Position numbers and translations under genes: made by a program. The notes below the pieces were generated by a model. The model did not search any database. It saw only the letters and a list, made by a program, of their open reading frames with translations, and was not told the DNA's origin. From assembly GCA_022494885.1 (NCBI GenBank), contig JAGVSM010002903.1, forward strand, positions 25,641-89,640: a stretch of DNA of 64,000 nt, in the 5' to 3' direction. Positions 38,201 through 46,257 of the stretch are shown piece by piece. The stretch's first letter is position 1. Each line of letters starts with the position of its first letter. Origin of the DNA: Micrasema longulum. Its lineage: Eukaryota; Arthropoda; Insecta; Trichoptera; Brachycentridae.

Positions 38201-41200
38201 TTTTTTTGGAAGCAACAATGACCCGAATTGCGCCTTTCGCAAGGGTCGCTGAAAGTAATAAAAGTCCGTTCGCCCAGGCAATCGGGAGCCTATTGTTCTT
38301 GCCGAGAAGGTACCCCAAGAACCAGCCACATGTCCATATTTGTGAAGCTCAGGACACTTTTAAAAACGCGAATAATAATAGTTTAAAATAATATTTATAT
38401 TTTGAAATCCAAATCACTTAATTTCCATGAATAACATATTTATATTTCCATGAAAATTAAACGGCGACCATCACGCCGTTTCCCCGTAAAAGTAGGTAGA
38501 GAGGATGGAACGCCACGTCACTCTATCTCAGCATATAGACTTCGCTTCTTCTACCTTCATACCTATTCTCGTGCACGCTCGCCGATTATTCCGATTCTTA
38601 TCATAAGTTAATTATAAGACTAGGTTAATTTAATATTTAAGTTTAGCAGAATAAGATTTTAAGAACACCATTTGGCGGGAAAGACGGGATTCGGCGCGAA
38701 AAGAAGACCGCCCCAACCGAAGCGTGCGCCCGCCAATGAGAGCGACGAGACCAACCGGGAAGGGGGGACGTCGAAAAGATGATAAAAACCGTGACGCCCG
38801 CTTCCCGGACTCTCTTCCTACGGAATCTCTTTCGACGGAGACTCTCTTCCTTGTTAGACTCTCTTCCACTTAAACTCTCTTCTACGGACTCTCTTCTACT
38901 GCGTCAGTTGACCTCAAGGGTCACGGGCGGGTGCCTTGCCATCCCCGTGGCCCAGTCAGCAGCCCAGTCAGCAACCCAGTCAGCAGCCCAGTCAGCAGCC
39001 ACTAGAAAGGCCACCACGCTGGCTAACCAGCCCTGAAGCCGCAGCCCCGACGCTGCCGCCTACGACGAACCCGCGCGCTCACGTCGCCGCACCACGGTGA
39101 CGCAGCCCACGCGCCCACGCGCCAACGCGCCCACGCCGCTGCGCTCATGACGAGCCGCCCACGTCGTGCGTCCCTCTACGCACCCGACGTCACTTCTCAT
39201 GCCCCGCCATGGGACAGGAAGCCACGCCGCCGCTCATGACGAGCCGTCCTCGCGGCACATCTCACCGCAGCTGGACGCCGCCGTCCCAGCTACCCCTGTC
39301 GCCGCAGCCAGATGCCGCCTCCCCCTACGATGCACCACGCCGCCGCCCCATCGCGTCCTGTGCCCACGCCGCACGCCAAGGACCCACGCCGCCTTCGCGT
39401 CACCACGCCGCGCGCCGCATCAGGGCGTCAGGTTAATTTTAAGTTTATTGTTTAAGTAGGTTAAGGCTAATTCTAAGTTAGGTTAGACTTTGTTCATAAT
39501 TTAATTTAAATACATTTAATTTCCATTGTTTATCTTATTTCCTTTCTTACCCCTCCACATTGACATAATTAAACTGAATGCAACTTTAATCTAATTGTTA
39601 TTCTTTACGGATAACTGGCGCCCGACTAAACCAAACGTCTCTCACTCTCTTAATTAATGATTTTTTTTTTACGCTAAATTTTTATTTCATTTTGTATATT
39701 TTTATCTTTTAATTACTTATTCTAGATTGTCACATTATTAAGAACTAAAAGCATACCTAATTTTCACACAAAATTTATTTTTAAAAATTAAAATAGATGA
39801 CATTAAATGATAATCAATATAAACCTTTGTTACACATTAAACATTTAATTATTTTTTTCTTAAAAGCTTTGTCAACATTTTCTTTTAAAATCATGTTAGG
39901 AATCTTATTAAAAATTTTAGTAATTTTATAATGAAGTGTTCTTTGGCCATACTTGTTTACAAACCTCGGGAAACCTTTTCAACTTCAAAACAGCAAAAAA
40001 TGAACTCCCGTGTTTTATTCTCTAAAGTATGTACAGATTATATAATTTTATGTTATGCGTGAACGGAGATATTCTGAATCAGGTAGAAGAATTTGTGTAC
40101 CTGGGAAGTATGTTTACTAGGGACGGAAAGGCCGAGGAAGATATTGAAAGGAGGGTGAGTGCCGGGAACAGGGTGAACGGTGCACTAAAATCTACTTTGG
40201 CAAACAAATGTTTATCGCAGGAGGCTAAACTAGCAGTTCACAACGGAGTTCTAGTTCCAACTCTAATGTATGGGAGCGAAGTATGGAATTGGAAAATTAA
40301 TTATGAAAGTAGGTTAAATGCTGTCGAAATGCGATCCCTCAGGCGAATGTGTGGTAAAACGATGTATGATAGGTGCACAAATGTCGAGATCCGTGAAGTG
40401 TGTAAGGCTGAGACATGCATTATTGACAGAATCAAGAAAGGGGTGCTGCGTTGGTTTGGACATGTAGAGCGAATGGACTGCGAAAGAACGGCTAAAAGGA
40501 TCTGCGATGCAAATGTTGGTGGATGCAGAAAACGAGGAAGACCAAGAAAGACATGGCACGATCAAGTCCATCAAATACTTGAAGATGGACATGTCAAGAG
40601 TAGGAATAATCGGCGTGCGTGCATGAGAAGATGTATGAATGTAGAGGAAGCGAGGTCTGTATCCCAAGATAGAGTGTTATGGCGTTCTATCCTCTCTGCC
40701 TACCCCTACGGGGAAACGGCGTGATGGTTTGTTGTTGTTGTTGTTGTTATGTTATGCAGATTTTCAATATTAAACTAATGGACGACTCAGTGGAGAAGTA
40801 CTACAGGCGCATTGTCATGGATATTATAAAACAGAGAACTCAATCTGGAGTTGTAAGAAAAGACATGATATATTTGTTGATGCTGGCAATGCAAGGCACT
40901 CTGCACGAAGATGAAACTCCCGAAAGCCAAAACGTTGATTCTGGTGAAAATGGAGAAAAATACTCAAAAAAGAACATTAAAACTAGTAAGTCTTTTTGTA
41001 GTTTCTGCATTATTTTTTGGTAGCATTCCTGTAAAATCGATTCGTTGAAATTGACTCTTGATTTTTTCCCCAAGATTGGACGGATGATGAAATCACAGCT
41101 CAGGCTGTGATATTTCTGTTCGCTGGATTTGAAACAACTTCAACCCTCCTATCATTCATGTGTTATGAGTTGGCCATTAACACCGATGCTCAAGCCCTCC

Positions 41201-42825
41201 TCATGGAAGAAGTGGACCAATATATCAGAGACTCTGGGGGCATGATCAAATACAACGACATTCCTAACCTCACTTACTTGGACATGGTCACGTCAGGTTA
41301 GTTCAATATTTAGGTGAAATCTGACGTAACCTAACCTATTTAAAATATAATTGCAACACAGAGGGAAAACCATTTTCCAATTTTTATTCTTCTTCTTTCA
41401 CCAGGTAGTTAATTAAACAATGTTTGAATATGTACAAATGCTTGCAGACTGACTAGATTTCCTCCCTAGGGAGTTATTGATATTAAAATTAATTGCAACA
41501 GTAATTATTTAAAAATTTAAATAAAAAATTTAAATAAGGAATTGATATATTAATGACAAAGTCCAATCATTAAGAAACTGCTTGAAAAGTAACATAAGTC
41601 AAAATCTCTGAAGCTTAAGTCATGTTCTGTAAAATGAAATGTGTTACTTTCAGTTCGTTTCAAAAAGAATCTTGCTGAACATATACGTTAACGGTATTCA
41701 AAATAATTTTACTAAGGATTTATTTATGTTTCAGAAACCCTAAGGCTGTGGCCCCCTGGTGGTACATTGGATCGCGTTTGCGTAAAGCCTTTTACAATTC
41801 CTGCTTCAAATGAACCAGATTACACGGTTGGTAAAATATTTTCTTAACCCTCAACTCAAAACGGTCTCAAAAGTGTTTGTCACTTGTTCTAATAAGAATT
41901 GCAAAAAAAAACCAACGCAAAACCGTTTAGGGAGCATGGTTTGGTTTAAACCAACTTCATTAATATTTGCTTATCATTTTTTTCATGTATTGTATATTGT
42001 TAGAAGGTTAATAACATATTTTTAAATCATGGTCATGCTCATTTCTGCATGCGGTTGATTAATGTGTGTTTTTTTTCAGATCCAAAAAGGAGAAATAATT
42101 AGTATACCAGTCTTCTCGATACAAAATGATTCTAAATACTTCCCAAATGCAGAAAAATTCATTCCAGAACGATTCGCAGAAGAAAACAAATCATCATTTA
42201 ATGCGGCATCATTTTTCCCATTTGGCATAGGACCGAGAATCTGTATTGGTAAGCAAAAAAAAATCAACCAATTGTTTTGAAAAACATCTTGGCAGATAAT
42301 TTTCGATAAACTTTGTAGAAAATCTTTTATCCATAGTTTGAATCGCCCTTTTCAATTGTTCTTGCTAGAGTAGTCGTACACCTCTCTAGGTAGAGCCAAA
42401 ATTTGCCTATTTCGACACTTAGTTCTTCTGGAAGCTCCCTCGAGGAAGACGCTAGATTGAAAAAATATATATTGTTGAATTCGTTCCACATCGAGATCCT
42501 TCAATTTATCCCTACAAATCTAGAATATCTCTATCGTATCTCTTCGTCTTGTGACCAAAGTGTCAATTTATTTGAATATACACCATTTCTGACTGGCACA
42601 CATCGTAATTGAATTATTGTTATGTATATTGTTATTATTTGTTTTTTAGGAAACAGATTCGCTCTTATGGAGGTGAAAGTTATGATGTTTTACCTTTTGT
42701 CGGAGTTCGAAATTATCCGGACACCCAAGACACAAGTTCCGGTACGGATCAAGAGTCACCCTTTCAACTTACATTCGATTGGTGGATTCCAGTTGGGGTT
42801 GAAGAAACGACAAAGGCCGTCTTAA
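22994..42825 (+). CDS. CYP9-like: P450-B: complete CYP9-like cytochrome P450
   Basis: Nine exons: 22994-23217, 29661-29821, 33451-33594, 35162-35367, 40760-40985, 41075-41296, 41735-41826, 42080-42248, 42650-42825. They join in frame to 539 codons plus a TAA stop, a normal CYP9 length. Microsomal heme monooxygenase; substrate unknown. Seen: N-terminal anchor (MAWMLSWLDATLFL) and hinge PYPFIGN; WHNMR at residues 132-136; AGFETT at 337-342; ETLR at 395-398; PERF at 454-457; heme loop FGIGPRICIG with Cys480; the C-terminal FALMEVK exon. Introns 1, 2 and 4 are several kilobases and full of LINE, MITE and mariner relics; intron 5 is only 89 bases. The start codon follows a likely 5' UTR intron acceptor (ttttttacag). 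P450-C is its tandem duplicate (about 70-80% identical by eye in exons 1 and 6). Xenobiotic metabolism is a family-based inference. Confidence 0.92.
23330..24360 (+). mobile_element. Jockey/CR1-type LINE tail, family B, interrupted
   Basis: A decayed C-terminal reverse transcriptase frame (SNRSSQRRNRVLEIPHCKT, RHAYFIG) followed by a 3' UTR ending in A-rich sequence. The copy is split by an insertion at 23600-23921. A second copy with the same start lies at 33790-35130; tails alone are at 48845-49310 and 56545-56960. Confidence 0.7.
23600..23921 (-). mobile_element. LINE 3' end nested in family B
   Basis: Inserted between two copies of TTCAAAATT (23591-23599 and 23922-23930), a 9-bp target duplication. 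An (ATTT)n run near its left end marks the 3' tail of a minus-strand insertion. Confidence 0.6.
24365..24640. repeat. Repeat shared with 33945-34200 (family H)
   Basis: Stretches such as atctatactcattctaacct and atttatcactattgtacact recur near-identically in the insertion at 33.9-34.2 kb. Probably a LINE 3' UTR on the minus strand. Confidence 0.45.
25330..26210 (-). pseudogene. Jockey-type LINE reverse transcriptase relic
   Basis: Minus-strand frames with HVKYLGLTIDRRLTWTIHIN, a frameshift near 25960, then a 153-codon frame (25480-25941) with LWGKGNQNDRNRLQRQQNK and LKLYNKLPDKT. These are the thumb and tail of a Jockey/CR1-type RT. No palm domain; 5'-truncated. Lies in intron 1 of P450-B. 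Confidence 0.72.
26660..26905. repeat. Repeat-like stretch with GGTCACCCTGTAT end
   Basis: Contains cgaaaactacgcaaaatcg and ends near tctccggtcaccctgtata, wording I associate with terminal parts of insect repeats. No copy elsewhere in the window; weak call. Confidence 0.25.
27000..27420 (+). pseudogene. LINE reverse transcriptase fragment
   Basis: The frame 27036-27365 shows YKTIICPHINYCSSILF and VQILQNKTLRIIL, the thumb region of a Jockey-type RT. Ends without a palm or tail. Confidence 0.65.
27437..27679. mobile_element. Palindromic PIF/Harbinger-type MITE, copy 1
   Basis: 243 bp, almost wholly self-complementary. Ends AGCTAGGGTTTCCTAGGACA and its complement, flanked by TTA on both sides. 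A 3-bp TWA duplication is the PIF/Harbinger hallmark. Confidence 0.78.
27827..28049. mobile_element. Palindromic PIF/Harbinger-type MITE, copy 2
   Basis: 223 bp, the same family as the copy 147 bases to the left, flanked by TAA on both sides. The interior is partly diverged but stays self-complementary. Confidence 0.78.
28240..28395 (-). repeat. LINE 3' UTR fragment (family F)
   Basis: Matches 63050-63200 in the same orientation (acatcttaaaattaagctat, ggaaaaaatgcccacaaag). The next sequence on its right is the RTE-like relic, so it may be that element's 3' UTR. Confidence 0.5.
28405..29470 (-). pseudogene. RTE-like LINE relic, interrupted
   Basis: Minus strand: VDKWNVMVFERNE, QVEESVYLGSIFTRDG, then after an insertion at about 28915-29215: GVLVPTLMYGSEVW, LNAVEMRSLRRMCGK. 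Same family as the better frame at 40029-40724. Stops and frameshifts are present. Confidence 0.72.
29661..29821 (+). CDS. P450-B exon 2
   Basis: 161 bp after acceptor ctctttacag. Encodes LVVKDLDLIKLITIKHFDHF and the DPLFFHNLF block. Donor CAAG|GTTTGA. Confidence 0.9.
29938..30290 (+). repeat. Repeat G, plus-strand copy
   Basis: Begins gggaaatcaacagttctaca and runs through gttactgtaaattgggcggg to taatgtctactaagttacat. The complement of this block is at 63430-63770. It contains a run of 12 G at 30212-30223. Confidence 0.65.
30395..30882. repeat. Foldback family A, inverted arms
   Basis: 77-bp arms 30449-30525 and 30806-30882 are inverted copies. Outside the left arm is the family's outer segment (tgtccaaatgcttacagact). 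The loop holds ctcacccacgtgattaaggt. Confidence 0.72.
30883..31300 (+). pseudogene. LINE tail (Jockey-type RT C-terminus)
   Basis: Frame to 31177 reads LQDRRNKSDLLVLFKILNSL and SPMPRILRSANKH before the stop. The 3' UTR ends near atgcccgttgggcatatata. A sister tail lies at 51030-51290. Confidence 0.68.
31328..31690 (+). repeat. Foldback family A copy
   Basis: Left arm in plus orientation (gacgacctgtcattggttag), loop with gagtgagattcg, then gttgcctagtaggtgacttg. The right arm is missing where the next LINE begins. Confidence 0.6.
31695..32580 (+). pseudogene. Jockey-type LINE C-terminal relic with 3' UTR
   Basis: Plus-strand frames with SIVRSQREYASAVWSHVYN, QRKFLRYIQFKFG and NVRMQRLANQYSDELD, the thumb and tail of a Jockey-type RT; the 3' UTR ends aaccgtaaataaataaataa. 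Several stops. Confidence 0.68.
32585..32800 (+). pseudogene. LINE reverse transcriptase palm fragment
   Basis: The frame from 32596 starts MDILLFADDMKIFK, the catalytic FADD box of a non-LTR reverse transcriptase, then QWCSTNKLQLNITKCHIM. Broken at its right end by a foldback family A piece. Confidence 0.75.
32812..32992 (+). repeat. Foldback family A copy
   Basis: Outer segment (attcaactccttggggagat), then the arm aacagagatgaagaacattt ... ggccactttacacactgtgt. No second arm. Confidence 0.6.
33451..33594 (+). CDS. P450-B exon 3 (C-helix)
   Basis: 144 bp. Acceptor ttgtttgaag; encodes [20 protein letters not shown]. Donor AAAG|GTAATA. Confidence 0.9.
33650..33746. repeat. Short MITE with GGGGAAGTTCAG ends
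   Basis: Left end caatggggaagttcagtgg, right end ctaaacttcctcatt, a short deleted relative of 19561-19970, in intron 3 of P450-B. Confidence 0.4.
33790..35130 (+). mobile_element. Family B LINE tail, second copy, interrupted
   Basis: Same sequence as 23330-24360 (cttttagacctaagacgaat; HAYFIGPKIF), split by foreign sequence at about 33922-34550. It ends about 30 bases before exon 4 of P450-B. Confidence 0.68.
33922..34550 (-). mobile_element. Composite insertion inside family B
   Basis: First part (33945-34200) matches family H at 24365. Second part (34225-34550) is the family D LINE 3' end in minus orientation (ataatgtgacctcactgggg), also seen at 44680-44960. Confidence 0.5.
35162..35367 (+). 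CDS. P450-B exon 4
   Basis: 206 bp. Acceptor ttttttccag; encodes FTNDVIASCAFGIQSDS. Donor AAAACA|GTAAGT. Confidence 0.9.
35808..37450 (+). mobile_element. mariner-like element, 1.64 kb, broken
   Basis: Left TIR CGAGGCATATCCAGAAAGTA, right TIR its near complement ending at 37450. The left flank is TA; the right flank is GA, so the duplication has mutated. Transposase pieces on the plus strand: N-terminal helix-turn-helix region from ATG 35973 (AKCEVRAVIRFFLAEGKTP), a collapsed middle with stops, then LLHDNARPQTAN and LDLAPSDFHL, the second and third Asp blocks, in the frame 36204-36542. The first catalytic Asp region appears deleted. About 770 bases of unrelated AT-rich sequence precede the right TIR. 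In intron 4 of P450-B. Confidence 0.8.
37451..38464. other. Unassigned intron sequence
   Basis: AT-rich, with a slightly GC-richer patch near 38220-38340. No protein family recognised in the short frames here. Confidence 0.35.
38465..38600 (-). mobile_element. RTE-like LINE 3' tail
   Basis: On the minus strand it matches the 3' terminal region at 40560-40724 (the VEEARS ... WRSIL ... YPY ... GETA region), heavily truncated. Confidence 0.6.
38630..39620 (+). mobile_element. GC-rich LTR-like island with possible primer-binding site
   Basis: About 800 bases of strongly GC-rich DNA in an AT-rich intron. It holds a TATA-like gatgataaaaacc (about 38779), five CTCTTC-type repeats (38806-38905) and four cagtcagcagcc repeats (38950-39000). 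After an AT-rich end it meets TGGCGCCCGACTA (about 39616), which resembles the tRNA-Lys-type primer site downstream of a retrotransposon LTR. No gag or pol follows. Open frames here look compositional. Confidence 0.4.
39621..40028. other. Unassigned intron sequence
   Basis: T-rich stretch; nothing recognised between the LTR-like island and the RTE-like frame. Confidence 0.35.
40029..40750 (+). mobile_element. RTE-like LINE, 3' part, open frame of 231 codons
   Basis: C-terminal part of a non-LTR reverse transcriptase: VEEFVYLGSMFTRDGK, LMYGSEVW, AVEMRSLRRMCGK, GVLRWFGHVERMD, then the end YPYGETA and stop at 40724. A TTG trinucleotide tail follows and ends about 12 bases before exon 5 of P450-B. 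The clade (RTE or a relative) is judged from the LRWFGHV/RMCG pattern and the microsatellite tail. The frame is open over 231 codons, so this copy is younger than the others (28405-29470, 38465-38600, 52505-52655). Confidence 0.72.
40760..40985 (+). CDS. P450-B exon 5
   Basis: 226 bp. Encodes YYRRIVMDIIKQRTQSGVV and RKDMIYLLMLAMQGTL plus a charged loop. The acceptor (tatgttatgcag) directly follows the TTG-repeat tail of the LINE copy at 40029-40750. Donor AACTA|GTAAGT. Confidence 0.88.
41075..41296 (+). CDS. P450-B exon 6 (I-helix)
   Basis: 222 bp. Acceptor tccccaag; encodes NWTDDEITAQAVIF and the AGFETTST motif. Donor TCAG|GTTAGT. Confidence 0.9.
41350..41515 (+). repeat. Foldback family A fragment
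   Basis: Contains aacacagagggaaaaccat and the outer segment aaatgcttgcagactgact, ctccctagggagttat. In intron 6 of P450-B. Confidence 0.55.
41735..41826 (+). CDS. P450-B exon 7 (K-helix ExxR)
   Basis: 92 bp. Acceptor tatgtttcag; encodes ETLRLWPPGGTLDRVCVKPF. Donor TACACG|GTTGGT, a weak but shared position. Confidence 0.88.
42080..42248 (+). CDS. P450-B exon 8 (PERF and heme loop)
   Basis: 169 bp. Acceptor tttttttcag; encodes KFIPERF and FPFGIGPRICIG. Donor ATTG|GTAAGC. Confidence 0.92.
42650..42825 (+). CDS. P450-B exon 9 (C-terminus)
   Basis: 176 bp. Acceptor gttttttag; encodes GNRFALMEVKVMMFYLLSEF, then the beta-strand tail to a TAA stop at 42823-42825. Confidence 0.9.
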
Positions 42826-42885
42826 TTAGTAGAAATGTTAATATGGTGGACTCAAACATTAAAGCGAAAATCCACACTCAATGGA

Positions 42886-42891
42886 AATAAA
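42886..42891 (+). terminator. Candidate polyadenylation signal of P450-B
   Basis: AATAAA 60 bases after the stop codon. Further AATAAA hexamers at 42940-42945 and 42972-42977 are alternatives. Confidence 0.6.
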
Positions 42892-43134
42892 CATGTTCAT
42901 ATTCAAATGTAAAAAACATAAATTAAAACATGCATGAAAAATAAATTATGTGTCGAAAAAATACAGTGAAAAATAAAATAATTATTTAAATAAACGTCAC
43001 ATTGTGCTTATAACGCGTAAGGAGAAAAATACATTCTATAAAATATACATATTCAAAGTTCAGTTATTTAATAAAATTATAAATAAATAATCAAAAAGTG
43101 TGCAAAAAGCAAGTACCTACCATAAAAAAATTGA

Positions 43135-43555
43135 AAATATAATGGTAAAATATCACTTTTTTTTCTAGCTCTATGAAATACTGTCCAGTAAAAAAAATAA
43201 ATTTTTGTTACTTATTAGTGGCATGAAAAAGATCATTTTTATATTTGTAATTTTGAATTCCCAGAAAAAACGGTCATTCCATTGACCACGCCCCTAATAC
43301 GTTACGATTCATGTTTATTTGTTTCTGACCATTCAAATTTGTTAAGAACATTGTTACGAATCTTGACGTCACAACTATCAAGGCCAAAAATGTCGCGTTT
43401 GTCTAGTGACGTATTTAAAAAAAAACATTTTTAAATTTATATCTGAAATCAATTCTTCACAATATCCGTTTTGATTTTGAAAATATAATTAATTAATCAA
43501 AATCCATTTCATATATTTTTATCGGTATTCGTAGTATGTGATATTTCCATATTAA
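43135..43555. repeat. Repeat J, about 400 bp
   Basis: Shares many blocks with 53370-53745 (cacgcccctaatacgt, cttgacgtcacaa, ggtattcgtagtatgtg) and its right end with 51395-51510. Ends ggtaaaatatcac and gtgatatttcc look weakly inverted. Probably a MITE just downstream of P450-B. Confidence 0.5.
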
Positions 43556-43740
43556 AAGAAATGCAAAGAGAAATGGTTGAATCAGCAATTTGGAAATTCT
43601 CTAAAAGGTACGAGATTTTTTTTTTTTATGAAAACTAAATAATAAGAAATAACTGGAAAGACTGGAATAACCTTGAGGAAATGCAAAAAACATTACTTTC
43701 TCTCCTTAGAACCCTAATTCTGCCCTCTCTTTTCCTGTAT

Positions 43741-43880
43741 CTTCTTACATTTTCCTACCAAACTTCTTACATTCTAATACCAAACTTCTTACATTCTCTG
43801 ACCAAACTTCTTACACTCTCCTACCAAACTTCTTACAATCTCGTACCAAACTTCTTACATTCTTCTACCAAACTTCTTAC
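43741..43880. repeat. 22-bp tandem repeat, six units
   Basis: Unit close to cttcttacattctcctacca plus aa, repeated at exact 22-base steps, with a partial seventh unit. Confidence 0.85.
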
Positions 43881-43939
43881 CTGATCCAACTTCATCATAA
43901 AATATTACATTATATAATATATAAATGCATATAGGTAAA

Positions 43940-44225
43940 ATATTTAAATATACTGTTGTTGTCTGACAACTGCCGTCAAGCGGAGGCGATACGGTTGGCT
44001 AAGCCATATCTGCGGATGCCTCCTGAGAGCCTTAACTACCCTTGCCTACTTTACAAAGCATCAGGTTCTCGACGTCCTGGACGTCCACTGCTGACAGATC
44101 ATCGGAAGTTTATATCAGAACTTCGGGACGAGAACCTGGTTTGGGAGGAATCTAAGTTGTTGGCAGTTTACAGATGCATGAAGGCTCTTTGTGGATACCG
44201 TATGCTCTAACTATGATGATGGTGT
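43940..44225 (+). mobile_element. LINE 3' end
   Basis: The frame 43956-44210 reads RLAKPYLRMPPESLNY, SGSRRPGRPL, ENLVWEESKLLAV and KALCGYRML stop, followed by atgatgatgg. This is the end of a non-LTR ORF2 with a trinucleotide tail; a shorter sister is at 50900-51025. Confidence 0.62.
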
Positions 44226-44679
44226 TTTAGTTTTTATGTGTTTTATAGTGTAAGCGAGTACAAATCTTGAAAAAATTCCACCCGTCTGTTTTTTATTTGA
44301 AGGAAAATGTTGTGTAAAAGTCATTGTGTGGTTGCAATTTAAGACTGAGGTTATGTTACAAAATTGATTTACTGCGATTGTGTTGATCCGGGAAGGAAGT
44401 GAACGCCGCCAACGGTCGTTTTCTGGACTCTGTTTTAGGCAACATGTATTTATTAACGGATATTTTCCATTTAAACAATTCGTAGGGTTATTAATATTAC
44501 AAAAAAAAATGTACAAAAAAAATTTTAAAAGAAAAGAGGTTTTGACAAACATAAGGGACATCAAGACAAGATCTGAACTACCTATTTAGTGCTCGTTTAA
44601 ATCGTTGTAAACTTAAACCAAAAAATCCAGATCTTGTCTTGAATTAACAATACGACAAAGACGGGTCATCGGAGAATTT
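44226..44679. other. Unassigned intergenic sequence
   Basis: Opposed short frames on both strands have no recognised content. Confidence 0.3.
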
Positions 44680-45540
44680 ATTTATTCATATTTTTTCCAT
44701 TATAAACTGTAATTAATAATAAAAATAATGTGACCTCGCTGGGGTTACCCGTGCCGAGGAAACTTAACAATATACTTTTTAAACATATTTTTTAATTTAG
44801 GAATAAACAAAAAAGACTAACTTAATAAACAGAGATAATTAACAAAATGTTCAGACAGATTTTAACACTACGTAATGTTTAAATTAATGTTTGTACATCT
44901 ATATTATTTATATTACAAAACGCACAATGAAAGAACAAAAACTTAAGGCCATAGTTTGTTTTGTGCTGATCGATGAACAGTATTTCATTGTTTCTCTGCC
45001 TAGGAGTAGGAATATGGAATTTTACCTGTCCCAGTAATAATCACACATCGATTATACCATTTAGTATGCCGAACATAATTATACATATATAGTCAATATT
45101 AGTTATAAGTTTTTGTAGACTGGACATATTTAACATTGACTCTATATCAACATAAGAATAATTACCCCTCTCTAGTCCAAGCATCCACGCTTCTTTTCAA
45201 AACAAGCGATGTTGAATGATGTGATTTATGCAATTCACATAAAATGGAGACCAGACCACGAAGGTATATTCTAGAAGAAGGCGAACAGTTGAGCAATAAA
45301 GAGTTTTGATAGTGCGGACATTAGTAAACTCAGAGGAAATTCGGTTTGAATCCAAGTAATTTCAGTGATTTATTTACTGTATTATCTATATGTTTGTTGT
45401 ATGTCAGTTTATAGTCCAAAACACCTCCTAAATCTCTGAAGGACTTAACTTCATCAATTTTGGAGTTTTCTATGGCGGACATCCTTCGCTCTGATTGTCT
45501 GTCATCATCCTCTCCTTGGTACAAATATTCCCACAGTCAC
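44680..45540 (-). pseudogene. Jockey-type LINE relic (family D) with 3' UTR
   Basis: Minus-strand frame at 45330-45524 reads SFRDLGGVLDYKLTYNKHI and KSLKLLGF, RT thumb. It continues in other frames with IRTIKTLYC and LLLEYTFVVWSPFY. The 3' UTR (gtgacctcgctggggttacc) is shared with 34225-34550 and 2585-3060. Confidence 0.66.
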
Positions 45541-46069
45541 AGTTGCTTAAGCTATAAGCCCTTACATATTATAATATTATACGAAAAGTATGCAGATTAA
45601 ATAATTCTCAGGTCATGCTTAGAATTAATGAAGTCATCTCACGTAATAGATAATAAATTGGTTGTAAACTCTGAACATCGGGCATGACAGTTCGTTATTG
45701 TGTTATTCAATGAGTTTATATGCTGGGGTTTATTAATTTAATTGACTGTATGTGTCGGTGCGTGTGAGTATCGTATCTGAAAGCTGGACATACATACATA
45801 CATACATCAACAAATACAAATAAACGGTACAGTGCTGGAATAAGATTAGAGAGAAAAACATGTAATTCGGAGTTGGAACATAATAAAGTATTCACAGTAA
45901 ACTAGAGTATTGACTATTGGACCATTTTTCTAATACCGGTAATTTTTCGACATTGCAATTTCCACACATTGATACAAAAGTTGGAAGCAATCAGGTGTAT
46001 ACATGGTGATTTTCTAAATTAGATGATATCTTATTTGAAAAACAGAACCCAGATTGTATGCATAAATAT

Positions 46070-46257
46070 TTTTATTTTTTCAAAAAAGAAATATTTGCGT
46101 TCTTATGATTAACCCAAATATTTAATTTTGAGGGCCATTTTCAACGAGTTGTAAATAACTCACTATTAGAAAATGGAATCAAGTTGGGGTAGAGTGGGAT
46201 TCGAACCACAGACCTTTGGTCCATGAGCCCGAGACACTAGCCACAAGACCACAACCC
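46070..46257 (-). repeat. tRNA-derived SINE, family S, full copy
   Basis: Minus strand: head ggttgtggtcttgtggctag (A-box-like), B box ggttcgaatcccac, body cattttctaatagtgagtt, then a tail with caaatatttc. About 188 bp. It abuts the RT relic on its right. Confidence 0.72.

Noticed and set aside
38779..39459. Overlapping plus-strand frames rich in Ala, Pro, Ser and Arg
   Set aside because: Explained by high GC content and short tandem repeats within the LTR-like island; no recognisable protein.
40029..40724. A host gene of 231 codons inside P450-B intron 4
   Set aside because: The protein is the C-terminus of a LINE reverse transcriptase, with truncated sister copies at 28.4, 38.5 and 52.5 kb.
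43681..43884. 67-codon frame over the 22-bp repeat
   Set aside because: Repeat length is not a multiple of three, and the peptide has no conserved unit; chance frame.
46190..46257. Possible tRNA gene
   Set aside because: A and B box words are present but no complete acceptor stem or cloverleaf; the same unit recurs as a SINE head.
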